NCBI RefSeq assembly: GCF_002352765.1
Contig: NZ_KZ293963.1
Span: 1,324,368 to 1,388,367 of the forward strand
Reading direction: 5' to 3'
Origin: Alteribacter populi
GTDB lineage: Bacteria; Bacillota; Bacilli; Bacillales; Salisediminibacteriaceae
Length of the DNA: 64,000 nucleotides
Shown: piece after piece, positions 1 through 7,753 of the stretch
Position numbering within the stretch: position 1 is the first letter of the stretch
Layout of the letters: every line of letters starts with the position of its first letter
The notes under the pieces: model-generated
Database searches by the model: none
Told to the model about the DNA's origin: nothing
The model's input: the letters and a program-made list of their open reading frames with translations, nothing else
Made by a program: the position numbers and the translations under genes

Positions 1-532
1 TCCATTGCTGGAAAGCTTCAAGACACTCATCTAGGATGTCAAGCGTACTTTCATCGCTGATCTTCCCTTCGTTATCGAATAGCTTGTGGGCGCTTCCGAT
101 ATAAACTTCTGGTTGGTTAAGGACGTGAGCACCGCATGCAGTAAGGGTCTGCTTTACTTGTACTTGGGCAAATGCGGTTCCGAGAATGCTCGGGGACGCG
201 CCAATGACAGCTGCTGGTTTTCCGTTTAAAGCATTTCTATTGGTCATGCTTCCAGCCCAATCAAGCGCATTCTTTAATACTCCGGGTATGCCGTGACTAT
301 ACTCAGGTGTGACGATAAAAACCCCATCAGCTTCAATAATTTTCTCTTTAAACGCTTGGACTGCTAGTGGATCGCCACCTTCTTCGTCATCTGCATTAAA
401 AAGTGGAATGTCACTTAGCACCACGATTTCAAATTCAAAGACACCCTCACTCTGACTTTTCACCTGGTCAAGTACTTTTTTATTTAAAGATTCTTTACGC
501 AAGCTTCCGGCAAATCCAATCACTTTTTTCAT
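1..532 (-). CDS. NADPH-dependent FMN reductase-like flavoprotein (partial, C-terminus off the window)
   Basis: This is a flavodoxin-fold oxidoreductase of the NADPH-dependent FMN reductase/azoreductase type, which reduces flavin or quinone-like acceptors in the cytoplasm. The 177 visible residues start MKKVIGFAGSLRKESLN, where GSLRKESLN (9-17) is the FMN-phosphate loop. PEYSHGIPG (76-84) is the second flavin-binding signature of the family. The ATG at 532 follows GAGGAGG at good spacing. The gene runs off the left edge, but the family is about 180 residues long, so only a few residues are likely missing. It is divergent from the MFS exporter. The natural substrate cannot be read from the sequence. 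Confidence 0.9.
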   Translation of the reverse strand, partial: MKKVIGFAGSLRKESLNKKVLDQVKSQSEGVFEFEIVVLSDIPLFNADDEEGGDPLAVQAFKEKIIEADGVFIVTPEYSHGIPGVLKNALDWAGSMTNRNALNGKPAAVIGASPSILGTAFAQVQVKQTLTACGAHVLNQPEVYIGSAHKLFDNEGKISDESTLDILDECLEAFQQW

Positions 533-618
533 CGATAATATCCTCCTCTTTACTTTGCTCCTCTTTACCCATCTTCGGTAATCCTTTAGCTGTTTCCTTC
601 ATTTCCAAGTAACATCAA

Positions 619-647
619 TTGACGGTATCCTTCCATTCCTTTAAGAT
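619..647 (+). promoter_or_regulatory. Putative sigma-A promoter of the MFS exporter gene
   Basis: TTGACG (619-624) and TAAGAT (642-647) are separated by 17 bases and point toward the exporter gene. Transcription would start near 654, leaving a leader of about 150 bases. This is a consensus match only. Confidence 0.55.
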
Positions 648-686
648 AAAGAGGGATTATTATTTCTAGTTGCGAAATATTTGTCC

Positions 687-730
687 AAAAAGATGACGGG
701 CCTATTATCGGGCTTCGTCTTTCTTTTTTG
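687..730 (+). terminator. Terminator-like hairpin in the exporter leader (possible attenuator)
   Basis: AAAGATGACGGGCC pairs imperfectly with GGGCTTCGTCTTT and is followed by TCTTTTTTG. No + strand gene lies upstream for it to terminate. It sits between a good promoter (619-647) and the exporter start (806), which is the arrangement of a transcription attenuator. No convincing leader peptide was found. Confidence 0.5.
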
Positions 731-805
731 ATATTAGCCATCATATTTTTATAAAATTGAGTGTTCGAGTTTTTGAACTTCCTCTATAAGAAAGAAGGAT
801 TTCCT

Positions 806-2194
806 ATGGAAAATAAAACAACAACGCAACCTAATATTGATCCTAAACTTCGATCAAGACTTATTTTGCTATTGTGTACAATTCTAGTTTTTACCGTAAT
901 GAATGGGACGATGTTTAATGTCGCCATTCCCGATATTGCTGAACACTTCGAACTTATGCCTTCCCAAGTTAGCTGGGTTATGACCGGTTATATTCTCGTT
1001 TTCTCGATCGGTTCGTTAATGTATGGAAAACTTGCAGATATCTATCCGATCAAAAACATTTTAACAATTGGAATCATTCTATTTGCTAGTGGCGCAACCC
1101 TTGGTCTCTTTGCGCCAAACTACCCTACTCTTCTCATTGCAAGAATCATTCAAGCAATGGGAGGCGCTACAATTCCTGCACTCGCATTTATTATTCCAGC
1201 TCGTTTTATACCTGGTGAAAGAGGAAAGGTCTTTGGCATCATCTCTTCTACTGTCGCATTCGCTTCCGGTGTGGGCCCGATTGCGGGTGGAATCATCGGG
1301 GGTATATTAAGCTGGCGGTTCCTATTCTTAATCTCAATGGCTTCAGTGATTGCGATTCCGTTTTTAAGAAAATGGATTCCTGATGAAGAAAAACGAGAAG
1401 GCGTCGTTGACTTTCTTGGCGCATTTTTTGTTGCTGCTACTGTTGCAGGCTTACTCATTTTCATAACAACCGGGCAGTGGTGGGCGATTATTTTGTTTTT
1501 CGTGTCGCTCGGACTATTCATTTGGCGGACTATCACTTATGCACATCCGTTTATCCAACCATCATTACTCAAAAACAAACAGTATTCGGCTACTGTACTA
1601 ACGAGCTTTCTCGGTACGAGTGTTTTGTTTGGGATGATCTTTATCATTCCGATTATGATGCGTGATTTACATGGAATAAATACCCTCGCAATCGGTCTCG
1701 TTCTTTTTCCTGGTGCGATGGCTGCAGGGCTGATTGGTCGAGCTGGTGGCCGACTAATTGACAGTAAAGGAAGCGTGCCGATTGTAAAATTAGCCTTAGT
1801 ATTAGTGGCAGTAGGAACTCTATTAATCTCAACTTTTTCCGGGTACCACCCTGCGCTCATTGCAGGCTGTTTATTGGTCACTTATTTAGGATTCCCGCTT
1901 ATCCAAAGCTCCACGGCCAACCTGCTTTCCACTGTTATTCCCGGAAAGCAAACCGGTGTCGGAATCGGCCTTTTCAATTTGTTAAATTTCATGTCAGCAG
2001 CGATCGGCAGTGCGATTTATGGTAGAATCTTAGATATGGAATCAACGAGCTTTTTGCTGAACCCTCTTTCACAAAGAGGCGACAATATTATTTACGCTAA
2101 TCTTTTCTTATCCTTAACGATTATTGCAACTCTGGCACTTATTCTCTTCACAAAAACGATTGATGAAAAACAAGCTCGACCTTCTTCTTCTTAA
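806..2194 (+). CDS. Tet(L)/Tet(K)-like 14-TM major facilitator exporter
   Basis: This is a drug/H+ antiporter of the major facilitator superfamily in the cytoplasmic membrane. The 462 residues are almost entirely hydrophobic helices. Motif A is GKLADIYPIKN (74-84), and the antiporter motif C is GVGPIAGGIIG (155-165). Length and the overall pattern resemble the 14-helix Tet(L)/Tet(K) exporters, which also exchange Na+/K+ for H+. The start is the ATG at 806 behind AAGAAGGA; an upstream GTG at 761 lacks a ribosome site. The gene stands alone with its own promoter, leader hairpin and terminator. Whether it exports tetracycline, another drug or only monovalent cations cannot be told. Confidence 0.85.
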   Translation: MENKTTTQPNIDPKLRSRLILLLCTILVFTVMNGTMFNVAIPDIAEHFELMPSQVSWVMTGYILVFSIGSLMYGKLADIYPIKNILTIGIILFASGATLGLFAPNYPTLLIARIIQAMGGATIPALAFIIPARFIPGERGKVFGIISSTVAFASGVGPIAGGIIGGILSWRFLFLISMASVIAIPFLRKWIPDEEKREGVVDFLGAFFVAATVAGLLIFITTGQWWAIILFFVSLGLFIWRTITYAHPFIQPSLLKNKQYSATVLTSFLGTSVLFGMIFIIPIMMRDLHGINTLAIGLVLFPGAMAAGLIGRAGGRLIDSKGSVPIVKLALVLVAVGTLLISTFSGYHPALIAGCLLVTYLGFPLIQSSTANLLSTVIPGKQTGVGIGLFNLLNFMSAAIGSAIYGRILDMESTSFLLNPLSQRGDNIIYANLFLSLTIIATLALILFTKTIDEKQARPSSS

Positions 2195-2238
2195 CATGAA
2201 GAGCGCAAATCTTACAAGATACTTCCTTAACCATCACT

Positions 2239-2272
2239 CATCCTGTCTGACATGTTCAGGCAGGATGTTTTT
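2239..2272 (+). terminator. Intrinsic terminator of the MFS exporter gene
   Basis: A 12-bp stem, CATCCTGTCTGA with TCAGGCAGGATG, has a five-base loop and is followed by TTTTTAT, 44 bases after the exporter stop codon. Confidence 0.85.
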
Positions 2273-2321
2273 ATGTCAAAATTTCGGGAAAGATTTTGTA
2301 TGTTTACCCCTTTTCAATTTA

Positions 2322-2347
2322 GTTTAAGCGCTTTAAAATGAGGGTAA
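2322..2347 (+). promoter_or_regulatory. Sigma-B-like promoter upstream of the 22-residue peptide
   Basis: GTTTAA (2322-2327), a 14-base spacer, then GGGTAA (2342-2347) match the Bacillus general-stress consensus GTTTAA-N12-14-GGGTAT. It directs transcription toward the micropeptide at 2474. Confidence 0.5.
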
Positions 2348-2473
2348 TTGGAGATATAGAGAGATAAATAATGATCATCGCTTTAAATCACTCTATATCA
2401 TTAATAAGAGGCTATAATCGTCATTTTGTTCATGTCTGTTTTCCTTATTTTATTAGATTTAGGAGGTCGCAAG

Positions 2474-2542
2474 ATGAAAAAAACGTTTCTCGGGCTAGGC
2501 GTTGTGTTTTTGTTTGCGGTCATCGGTCACTTTTTCATGTAA
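2474..2542 (+). CDS. 22-residue single-pass membrane peptide
   Basis: ATG at 2474 lies behind AGGAGG (2461-2466) and opens a 22-residue peptide. It starts MKKTF, continues with an uninterrupted hydrophobic stretch, and ends IGHFFM, so it would be one short membrane helix with a positive N-terminus. An intrinsic terminator begins nine bases after the stop and a sigma-B-like promoter lies upstream, giving a complete monocistronic unit. No family is recognised. The strong ribosome site and terminator argue that it is translated; function is unknown. Confidence 0.65.
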   Translation: MKKTFLGLGVVFLFAVIGHFFM

Positions 2543-2550
2543 GCAGCAGT

Positions 2551-2597
2551 GGGTGCCCCGAACGTTGATGAACCAACGTTTGGGGCACCCATTTTTT
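2551..2597 (+). terminator. Strong intrinsic terminator of the micropeptide gene
   Basis: A 17-bp stem (GGGTGCCCCGAACGTTG with CAACGTTTGGGGCACCC, one G-T pair), a six-base loop, and ATTTTTTG after it. Confidence 0.9.
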
Positions 2598-2650
2598 GTT
2601 ATCTCAGTCTAAAAGGAGGCGTGCCATCAAAAAAGCGACAAACGTTACAA

Positions 2651-2899
2651 CTATACCGATTGATCAAATCGTTTTCCTTTGCCTGTTAGTGATCGTTCGT
2701 AGTGCTGGACTTGTTTGTTTTTTCTAGCATTTTGATGTTGTCTTTCGAAGTAATCCCGGCTGCCTAGAGGGTATTTTAACGTTTTTGAAAGTTGGGCACG
2801 CTGGACTTCAGCGACTCGGTTAATCATCGGTGCAGCAGATTGATGCCTGTTGCCATAAATCAAGACTTGTTCGTCTCGAACTGGTGGAACATATCCCAT
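2651..2899 (-). CDS. Uncharacterised 82-residue soluble protein
   Basis: I do not recognise the family. The protein starts MGYVPPVRDEQ and is rich in Arg, Gln, Asn and Lys, with no membrane segment or signal. The ATG at 2899 follows GAGGTGATTAAG, a good ribosome site; a longer frame from 2965 lacks one. It is divergent from yjcD with about 135 bases between starts. Composition is that of a small basic cytoplasmic or spore protein. No motif suggests a reaction. Confidence 0.7.
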   Translation of the reverse strand: MGYVPPVRDEQVLIYGNRHQSAAPMINRVAEVQRAQLSKTLKYPLGSRDYFERQHQNARKNKQVQHYERSLTGKGKRFDQSV

Positions 2900-3034
2900 C
2901 TTAATCACCTCACCTAACGTTTTCCCTGTTTTAAATGAAAATACATAAAATACGTGAAAGTTCACTATAATCCAGCCTGTATTTTTGATAAGATAAGGAA
3001 GTTATCTAAATCAAGCAAAACACGGGGTGAAACA

Positions 3035-5398
3035 ATGCAACGTGCTTTACATAAACACACAACCTATGAGCTGCCTTCTCTTGAGCGAGGAGCTTTACAT
3101 TCGCTATATCAAAAAAGTAAAAAAGGAGAACTTCTGTGTCCTTATTGTCGTGAGCCTGTTCAATTACACGTGAACCTTCACGTGCCTCCTTCCTTTGTCC
3201 ACCGAAAACCGAAGCAGGAATGTGAGGAAGCTGATGAACAAGCTCTCCATTCATCAGCTGAAAAGCCAACTATGAAGGAAGAAGAAACTCCGCTTCAAAA
3301 CCAAGTGGGCGCTTTCTCTCTTCCTGTAAAAAAAACCATTACATCTTCTACTCGTCCTGAAACAAAAAAGCAAGCTTGCTGGAAACCGAGCCATTATTTT
3401 GCTAATTCACTTCCCTTTCATGCTACAACGAAAACTGTAAATTCGCGTTCTGAGAGTAAAGATCCGGTTCTTTTAAAGATTGAGCAAAAGGGAACACCGC
3501 TAAATCCACATCAGCAAGAGGCAGTGACGACTTTGGACGGGCCACTCCTGCTATTAGCTGGTGCCGGGAGCGGGAAGACACGGGTGCTTACCTCTAGAGC
3601 TGCTTATTTACTCAAAACAAAGCATGTAAAACCTGAGAATATGATGCTCGTCACGTTTACCCAAAAAGCGGCAGCTGAGATGAAAGACCGGCTAGAAACT
3701 CAGTTTGGGTTAGAACGCAGAACCATCCAGCGCCTTGTATCAGGTACGTTTCACAGCTTGTTTTATAAAATGCTGATGCACCATTCACCCGACCTCTGGA
3801 AGCCCGACCAATTACTTAAACACCAGTGGCAAAAGGAAAAAATCATTTTCTTTGCTTTACGGGAGCTATCCATTGATGAACGAGACTTTGCCATTGATGG
3901 CGCCTTATCTACCATTTCAGCTTGGAAAAATGATGGTAAAAACCCTAAAAACGTAGAGACAGCAGACCATTGGGAAAAACAAGTAAAAGACATCTTCAGA
4001 ATTTACGAGCAGGAAAAGGCCGCCGCTGGGATGTTTGATTTCGATGATATGCTTCTTGGCTGCTATACAATGTTAACGGAGAATCCGAATTTACTCGCAA
4101 AGTACCAACAACGTTTTTCCCATTTTATGATCGATGAGTTTCAAGATATTAACCGCGTTCAATATGACATTATGAAACTTCTTGTTACTCCGCAAAACAA
4201 TCTTTGTGTCGTTGGTGATGACGATCAATCGATTTACCGATTTCGTGGAAGCAACCCTATTTACATTTTGACGTTTAAAGATACGTTTCCTAATGCTCGG
4301 GTAATTCACCTTGAAAACAATTACCGTTCAGAACAAAACATTGTCGAACTTGCGAACGGACTTATTGCTCAAAACGAGGATCGTTACGAGAAAAAAATGG
4401 CTGCTACGATTGAAAATACGTCTTCTCCGACACTGCTTTTTCCATATGACGAAGAAGAAGAAGCGATCTATATTGTTGAGAATATCAAAAAGCAATTAAA
4501 AATGTCGTCGAAACCTGAAGACATCCTTATTCTTTATCGAACGCACGTGCAATCACGAGCCATTTTTGAACGGTTACTGGAAAGCGGCCTTCCATTTTCG
4601 ATGGAACAAGGAAGCGATTCCTTTTACAATCGTTCTGTCGTCCGTAAAGCGCTCTCGTATTTGCGGTTATCTTTAAATGGGGATGATACAGAAGCGATGC
4701 AGGACTGGCTTAGGGTTATGTTTTTAAAGCAATCGATTTTGCTAGAGTTAAAAAGAGCTTCGATTATGTTTGATGAAACGATCCTTGAAGCAACAAAACG
4801 TTCTCAAGAGAGCATGACAAGCTTTCAGCGGAAAAAGCTTCTCAATACTCTCCCCCACTTTAAAAAATTAAAGGAGCTGAGCCCTCGTGAAGCTCTCCTC
4901 ATTGCGCACGAAAAAATGGGGCTCGCTGATTACATTAAGAAAAACGGCAAGGAAGGCAACAAGATGGACCGAGGTTCAGACGACTTTCAAGAACTTCTAT
5001 CAATCGCGTCTCATTATTCCACGGTTACCGAGTTTCTTTCGCATGTCGATCACATCCGCGCAAAAGTAAAGGTACAGCAAAAAGAAAATCAGCAAAAAGG
5101 GATTCAGCTAATGACGATCCACCGTGCTAAAGGACTTGAATTCCCGACTGTTTACATACTTGGCTGTAATGAAGGGACATTGCCTCATGAGCATACTCTT
5201 GAAAAACTGAGGGAAGGCGATGAAAGTTATCTAGAAGAAGAACGCCGGCTAATGTACGTCAGTGTGACTCGAGCCAAACGAGAGCTTTTCCTATCAGCTA
5301 CAGACATGCGCCGCGGGAAAAAGGCGTACCGCTCACGGTTTCTTCGTGATGTTAAGTTCAACATAAAGAAAGATGAACCTATTTTAAATAAGACATAA
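3035..5398 (+). CDS. yjcD: UvrD/PcrA-type ATP-dependent DNA helicase YjcD
   Basis: This is a superfamily 1 3'-5' DNA helicase, likely acting in DNA repair or replication-conflict clearing. Of 787 residues, the first ~150 are a non-helicase extension with a zinc-finger-like Cys/His set (CPYC at 35-38, H56, C63). The helicase core begins with the Q motif LNPHQQEAV (157-165) and Walker A GAGSGKT (177-183). Walker B is DEFQD, followed by GDDDQSIYRFRG, and TIHRAKGLEF and VSVTRAKREL lie near the C-terminus. The ATG at 3035 follows GGGGTGA. B. subtilis YjcD has this architecture and a matching chromosomal position. The N-terminal finger resembles that of CoiA at 33.2 kb. Confidence 0.88.
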   Translation: MQRALHKHTTYELPSLERGALHSLYQKSKKGELLCPYCREPVQLHVNLHVPPSFVHRKPKQECEEADEQALHSSAEKPTMKEEETPLQNQVGAFSLPVKKTITSSTRPETKKQACWKPSHYFANSLPFHATTKTVNSRSESKDPVLLKIEQKGTPLNPHQQEAVTTLDGPLLLLAGAGSGKTRVLTSRAAYLLKTKHVKPENMMLVTFTQKAAAEMKDRLETQFGLERRTIQRLVSGTFHSLFYKMLMHHSPDLWKPDQLLKHQWQKEKIIFFALRELSIDERDFAIDGALSTISAWKNDGKNPKNVETADHWEKQVKDIFRIYEQEKAAAGMFDFDDMLLGCYTMLTENPNLLAKYQQRFSHFMIDEFQDINRVQYDIMKLLVTPQNNLCVVGDDDQSIYRFRGSNPIYILTFKDTFPNARVIHLENNYRSEQNIVELANGLIAQNEDRYEKKMAATIENTSSPTLLFPYDEEEEAIYIVENIKKQLKMSSKPEDILILYRTHVQSRAIFERLLESGLPFSMEQGSDSFYNRSVVRKALSYLRLSLNGDDTEAMQDWLRVMFLKQSILLELKRASIMFDETILEATKRSQESMTSFQRKKLLNTLPHFKKLKELSPREALLIAHEKMGLADYIKKNGKEGNKMDRGSDDFQELLSIASHYSTVTEFLSHVDHIRAKVKVQQKENQQKGIQLMTIHRAKGLEFPTVYILGCNEGTLPHEHTLEKLREGDESYLEEERRLMYVSVTRAKRELFLSATDMRRGKKAYRSRFLRDVKFNIKKDEPILNKT

Positions 5399-5641
5399 AC
5401 GAATCACTTTCATAATTCATTTGTTTAATAAAGCACACACAACTTCAAAATAATATTTCCTCCCATTTTTTTGATTCTTACTTATTGTAAAAAGCGTATC
5501 TTTTGGCAGCTCCGTTGGACGAACTGCCGAGCCTCCTCGGTGAAAAGCGCCTTGCGGGGTCTCGGCTAGCCCGTTTTTCCGCAGTAGTCTCACAGATTCC
5601 GTTCAACTGAGGACATCATAGAGTGTCCTTTATAATCACAT
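5399..5641. repeat. Gap with a dispersed repeat of family D (about 5506-5610)
   Basis: No gene seen. From about 5506 to 5610 lies a GC-richer block containing GAGCCTCCTCGG, GGGGTCTCGGCTAGCCCG and TTTTTCCGCAG. The same blocks recur at 39367-39482, and in reverse orientation at about 56028-56118. Such CCTCCTCGG/GGGGTCTC elements are scattered in many Bacillaceae genomes. Confidence 0.7.
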
Positions 5642-5673
5642 AAAAAACATGCGAGATTACCCGCATGTTTTTT
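5642..5673 (-). terminator. Bidirectional intrinsic terminator after the 54-residue gene
   Basis: AAAAAACATGCG and CGCATGTTTTTT form a perfect 12-bp stem with an eight-base loop and T-runs on both strands. It ends the small minus-strand gene at 5672 and could also stop rightward transcription from yjcD. Confidence 0.85.
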
Positions 5674-5836
5674 ATATCCACCAAAAGGGTGGTTGATCTT
5701 CTGGTGTTTTTGATTCTTCTTTGTTCGATTCTTTGTTTTTATTTCCGAACATGTACTTATTCCAATAACTCCATTTAGACTTCTTATTTTCTTCTTCAGG
5801 TTGAACTTTAGAAACTTTCTTGGCCTTTTTATTCAT
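5672..5836 (-). CDS. Small charged 54-residue protein
   Basis: ATG at 5836 follows GGGGGCTGG and opens a 54-residue frame. It starts MNKKAKKVSKVQPEEENKK, has an aromatic patch (KWSYWNKYMFG, 21-31) and ends PPFWWI. No membrane segment is present and no family is recognised. It is followed immediately by a terminator and preceded by another small lysine-rich gene on the same strand. The neighbours are sporulation-type genes, so it may be a small spore protein; that is inference. Confidence 0.6.
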   Translation of the reverse strand: MNKKAKKVSKVQPEEENKKSKWSYWNKYMFGNKNKESNKEESKTPEDQPPFWWI

Positions 5837-5923
5837 AAACCAGCCCCCATTCCCGTCTCGCTAATAACAACATATGTCATTATCATTTGAGGGGTTTGGG
5901 CAAGTGACTTGACTTCTTTCCAG

Positions 5924-6067
5924 TTACTTTTTTCTTTTTCCCCCTCCACATCCACAACCTGATTTTTTTGTTAGTGCTTTGGTTTTAGGTTTTTGACGGT
6001 AGGTGACTTTATCTCCTTGAATGGCCGATTTCTTTTTGTAGATTGCTCTTTTGCGCTGCGACTTCAA
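5924..6067 (-). CDS. Small Lys/Arg-rich protein with a C-terminal CGCGGG tail
   Basis: A 47-codon frame begins with TTG at 6067 behind AAGGGG and ends in the basic, glycine-cysteine tail SGCGCGGGKRKK. About a third of the residues are Lys or Arg. Small basic proteins with Cys-Gly tails are typical of spore coats, and the flanking genes are spore-type, but no family is recognised. The TTG start rests on the ribosome site alone. If the TTG is wrong the gene may be shorter or not real. Confidence 0.45.
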   Translation of the reverse strand: MKSQRKRAIYKKKSAIQGDKVTYRQKPKTKALTKKSGCGCGGGKRKK

Positions 6068-6166
6068 AGCTGACTTACCCCTTTCCTTCGTAGCTTTCTA
6101 CTAACAAGCTATGAAAAAGGGGCACAGGCTGTGCTATGCAAAAGCGGAGATCACGCCTCTTCTGGA

Positions 6167-6847
6167 TTATTTTTGTCTTCTTTTCCGATACCAATCTTTT
6201 TCATCATCTTCTTTTTTTTCTCCCTCTCGTGAAGCAGGTTGACCTGATGGCATCGTTTTCCGCTCTGGAGGTGAGATTGGAAATGGTTTGCGGCTTTGCT
6301 GCTTTCCACCATCTACACTCTTATCAAATTGAAGGAACGGGTTTTGCTGGGTACGATCTTTGTTTGAAAGCTCTCGTTTAGCTGCTGTGACATCTTCTTT
6401 CAGCTGGGTAATCTCTTCGCCATTTTTCTTTAACTCCTCTTTTAATAACGAATTATCATCCGTTAATTCTTGAATTTTCACTTTGGCAAGAAGCAAATCA
6501 TTTTTCTCTTCTTCCCACCGGGTTTTTTCTTTTAAATAATCCTCCAGTTTCTCACTTTGTTCTTTCTTCTTTTCTTCCCATTCTTCTTTCTGTGATTGTA
6601 AAACATCGACCTTTTGTTGAAGTTCTTTTTTTCCAATGGATATTTGGTCGTACGTTTCTTTTAATTCTTCATATTTTAATGTAAGGACTTCATTGGCTTC
6701 TTTTAATTCATCTAGCTGCCTGTAATGGTAGTTTTCTTGATAACGATGAATCTTCTCACGGCATTGCTTGAGTTCTGCCTGCAAATAAATGATCCGTTGT
6801 TTCAGTTGCATGGTGGACAGTTTTTCTAATGACATGACCTTACGCAT
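6167..6847 (-). CDS. Coiled-coil protein, probably spore-associated
   Basis: The 226-residue protein is a continuous coiled coil from about residue 5 to 165, rich in Glu, Lys and Leu with heptad spacing. A disordered basic/proline-rich tail (PFPISPPERK and following) ends WYRKRRQK. There is no signal peptide or catalytic motif. The chosen start (ATG 6847) has AGGGAG six bases upstream; the ATG at 6853 directly abuts that site. The gene is divergent from the cysteine-rich protein gene. Its upstream block at 6880-6894 resembles the one before the YjcZ micropeptide. A structural role in the spore coat is plausible, not shown. Confidence 0.75.
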   Translation of the reverse strand: MRKVMSLEKLSTMQLKQRIIYLQAELKQCREKIHRYQENYHYRQLDELKEANEVLTLKYEELKETYDQISIGKKELQQKVDVLQSQKEEWEEKKKEQSEKLEDYLKEKTRWEEEKNDLLLAKVKIQELTDDNSLLKEELKKNGEEITQLKEDVTAAKRELSNKDRTQQNPFLQFDKSVDGGKQQSRKPFPISPPERKTMPSGQPASREGEKKEDDEKDWYRKRRQK

Positions 6848-6879
6848 GAGCATCTCCCTTCATTGTTCAGATTGGTCTC

Positions 6880-6894
6880 CTTTATAACCATATG
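6880..6894 (-). promoter_or_regulatory. Possible sporulation promoter -10 region of the coiled-coil gene
   Basis: On the minus strand the block reads CATATGGTTATAAAG and fits the sigma-E/K -10 pattern CATAnnnT about 40 bases before the start. Almost the same block (CATATGCTTATAAAG) precedes the YjcZ gene at 17911-17924. No clear -35 element was found. Confidence 0.35.
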
Positions 6895-6957
6895 TACGGC
6901 TTTTAATAATCTTGCGTAAAAACAAGCCCAACATCTTTTTTCATTATGGGAGGATGC

Positions 6958-6983
6958 ACAATTTTAAGCCCTCTTCATACTAT
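6958..6983 (+). promoter_or_regulatory. Sigma-K/E-like promoter of the cysteine-rich protein gene
   Basis: AC (6958-6959), a 16-base spacer, and CATACTAT (6976-6983) fit the mother-cell sigma-K pattern AC-N16-CATAnnnT. It lies about 50 bases before the start codon at 7034. Confidence 0.5.
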
Positions 6984-7033
6984 GAAGTAGTCCCCGACAA
7001 AGGAACTACCATGAATGAAAGGATGATCAAGGC

Positions 7034-7702
7034 ATGGCAGAGTTTGAGCCTCTCTGTATAAGAGCAGAAAAACTATATGACTGGGTAACACGTCAAGTTG
7101 ATAAAGAGTTAACATTCTCTGGTGAGGCAGGGTTAGCCGAATTAGACTTTGACTGTGACGGCGAAGAAGGAGCAGACGATCCGTGTGAGTTTCTCCCAGC
7201 TGGAGAAGACTTTATCGTTACTGTCGTACCAGTTGGTGATCCAGAGTGCAGTGAAGTGGGAACAAGAAGAGATATCTTTATCCCCGATTTAGACATTGAA
7301 TTACAGGAAGTAAAAATCCGAAAGCAAGGAACGTTCATCGTTGAGCTTCGCTTAGAAGAAGATGAGGATCCTGTTTGTACATCCGGTGAAATTGACTTCT
7401 GTCTATTCGAGAAATTCTTACTTTGCGCCCCTGAAGGTACCGAGATAGACTGCGATATTTTCGACTTTGAAGGTACTGGCGTCGTTTGCTGTATCAACGG
7501 AGAATTCAGCTCCCTTCAATTAACGCTTCACATTTGTCAGTCAGTGCAAGCTTTCGCGAATGTAATTCTTGAAATTGAAGGTACTGAATGCAAGCCGCGC
7601 GAAGATATGATTCTACCAATTACACGTGTATGCCCAGAGATTACATTTCCGCCACAATGTCCGGAGATATTCCCTCCGAAGCACGCACAAAAAGACTGCT
7701 AA
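7034..7702 (+). CDS. Cysteine-rich acidic protein, probable spore surface protein
   Basis: The 222-residue protein is very acidic (Asp/Glu-rich) and has about 18 cysteines spread over its length, including a CC pair (VVCCING) and a C-terminal CPEITFPPQCPEIFPP stretch. The N-terminus carries LCIRAEKLYDWVTRQ. I recall a C-x-x-x-x-x-YDW signature from uncharacterised Bacillaceae spore or exosporium proteins, but cannot verify this here. No signal peptide or membrane helix is present, consistent with mother-cell synthesis and assembly onto the forespore. The AC-N16-CATACTAT promoter and a terminator make it a single-gene unit. The many cysteines suggest disulfide cross-linking. Confidence 0.7.
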   Translation: MAEFEPLCIRAEKLYDWVTRQVDKELTFSGEAGLAELDFDCDGEEGADDPCEFLPAGEDFIVTVVPVGDPECSEVGTRRDIFIPDLDIELQEVKIRKQGTFIVELRLEEDEDPVCTSGEIDFCLFEKFLLCAPEGTEIDCDIFDFEGTGVVCCINGEFSSLQLTLHICQSVQAFANVILEIEGTECKPREDMILPITRVCPEITFPPQCPEIFPPKHAQKDC

Positions 7703-7713
7703 GCAAACGTTAG

Positions 7714-7753
7714 ATCAGATTGATGAACCTCTCATCAATCTGATTTTATTTTT
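7714..7753 (+). terminator. Intrinsic terminator of the cysteine-rich protein gene
   Basis: ATCAGATTGATGA and TCATCAATCTGAT form a perfect 13-bp stem, with a five-base loop and TTTATTTTT after it. Confidence 0.9.

Noticed and set aside
1150..1881. Long minus-strand frames opposite the MFS exporter
   Set aside because: They are antisense shadows with low-complexity composition and no ribosome sites.
2620..2720. Rightward frame after AAAAGGAGG beginning with ATC
   Set aside because: The codon is not a normal start, and the frame is antisense to the 82-residue gene, which has a better ribosome site.
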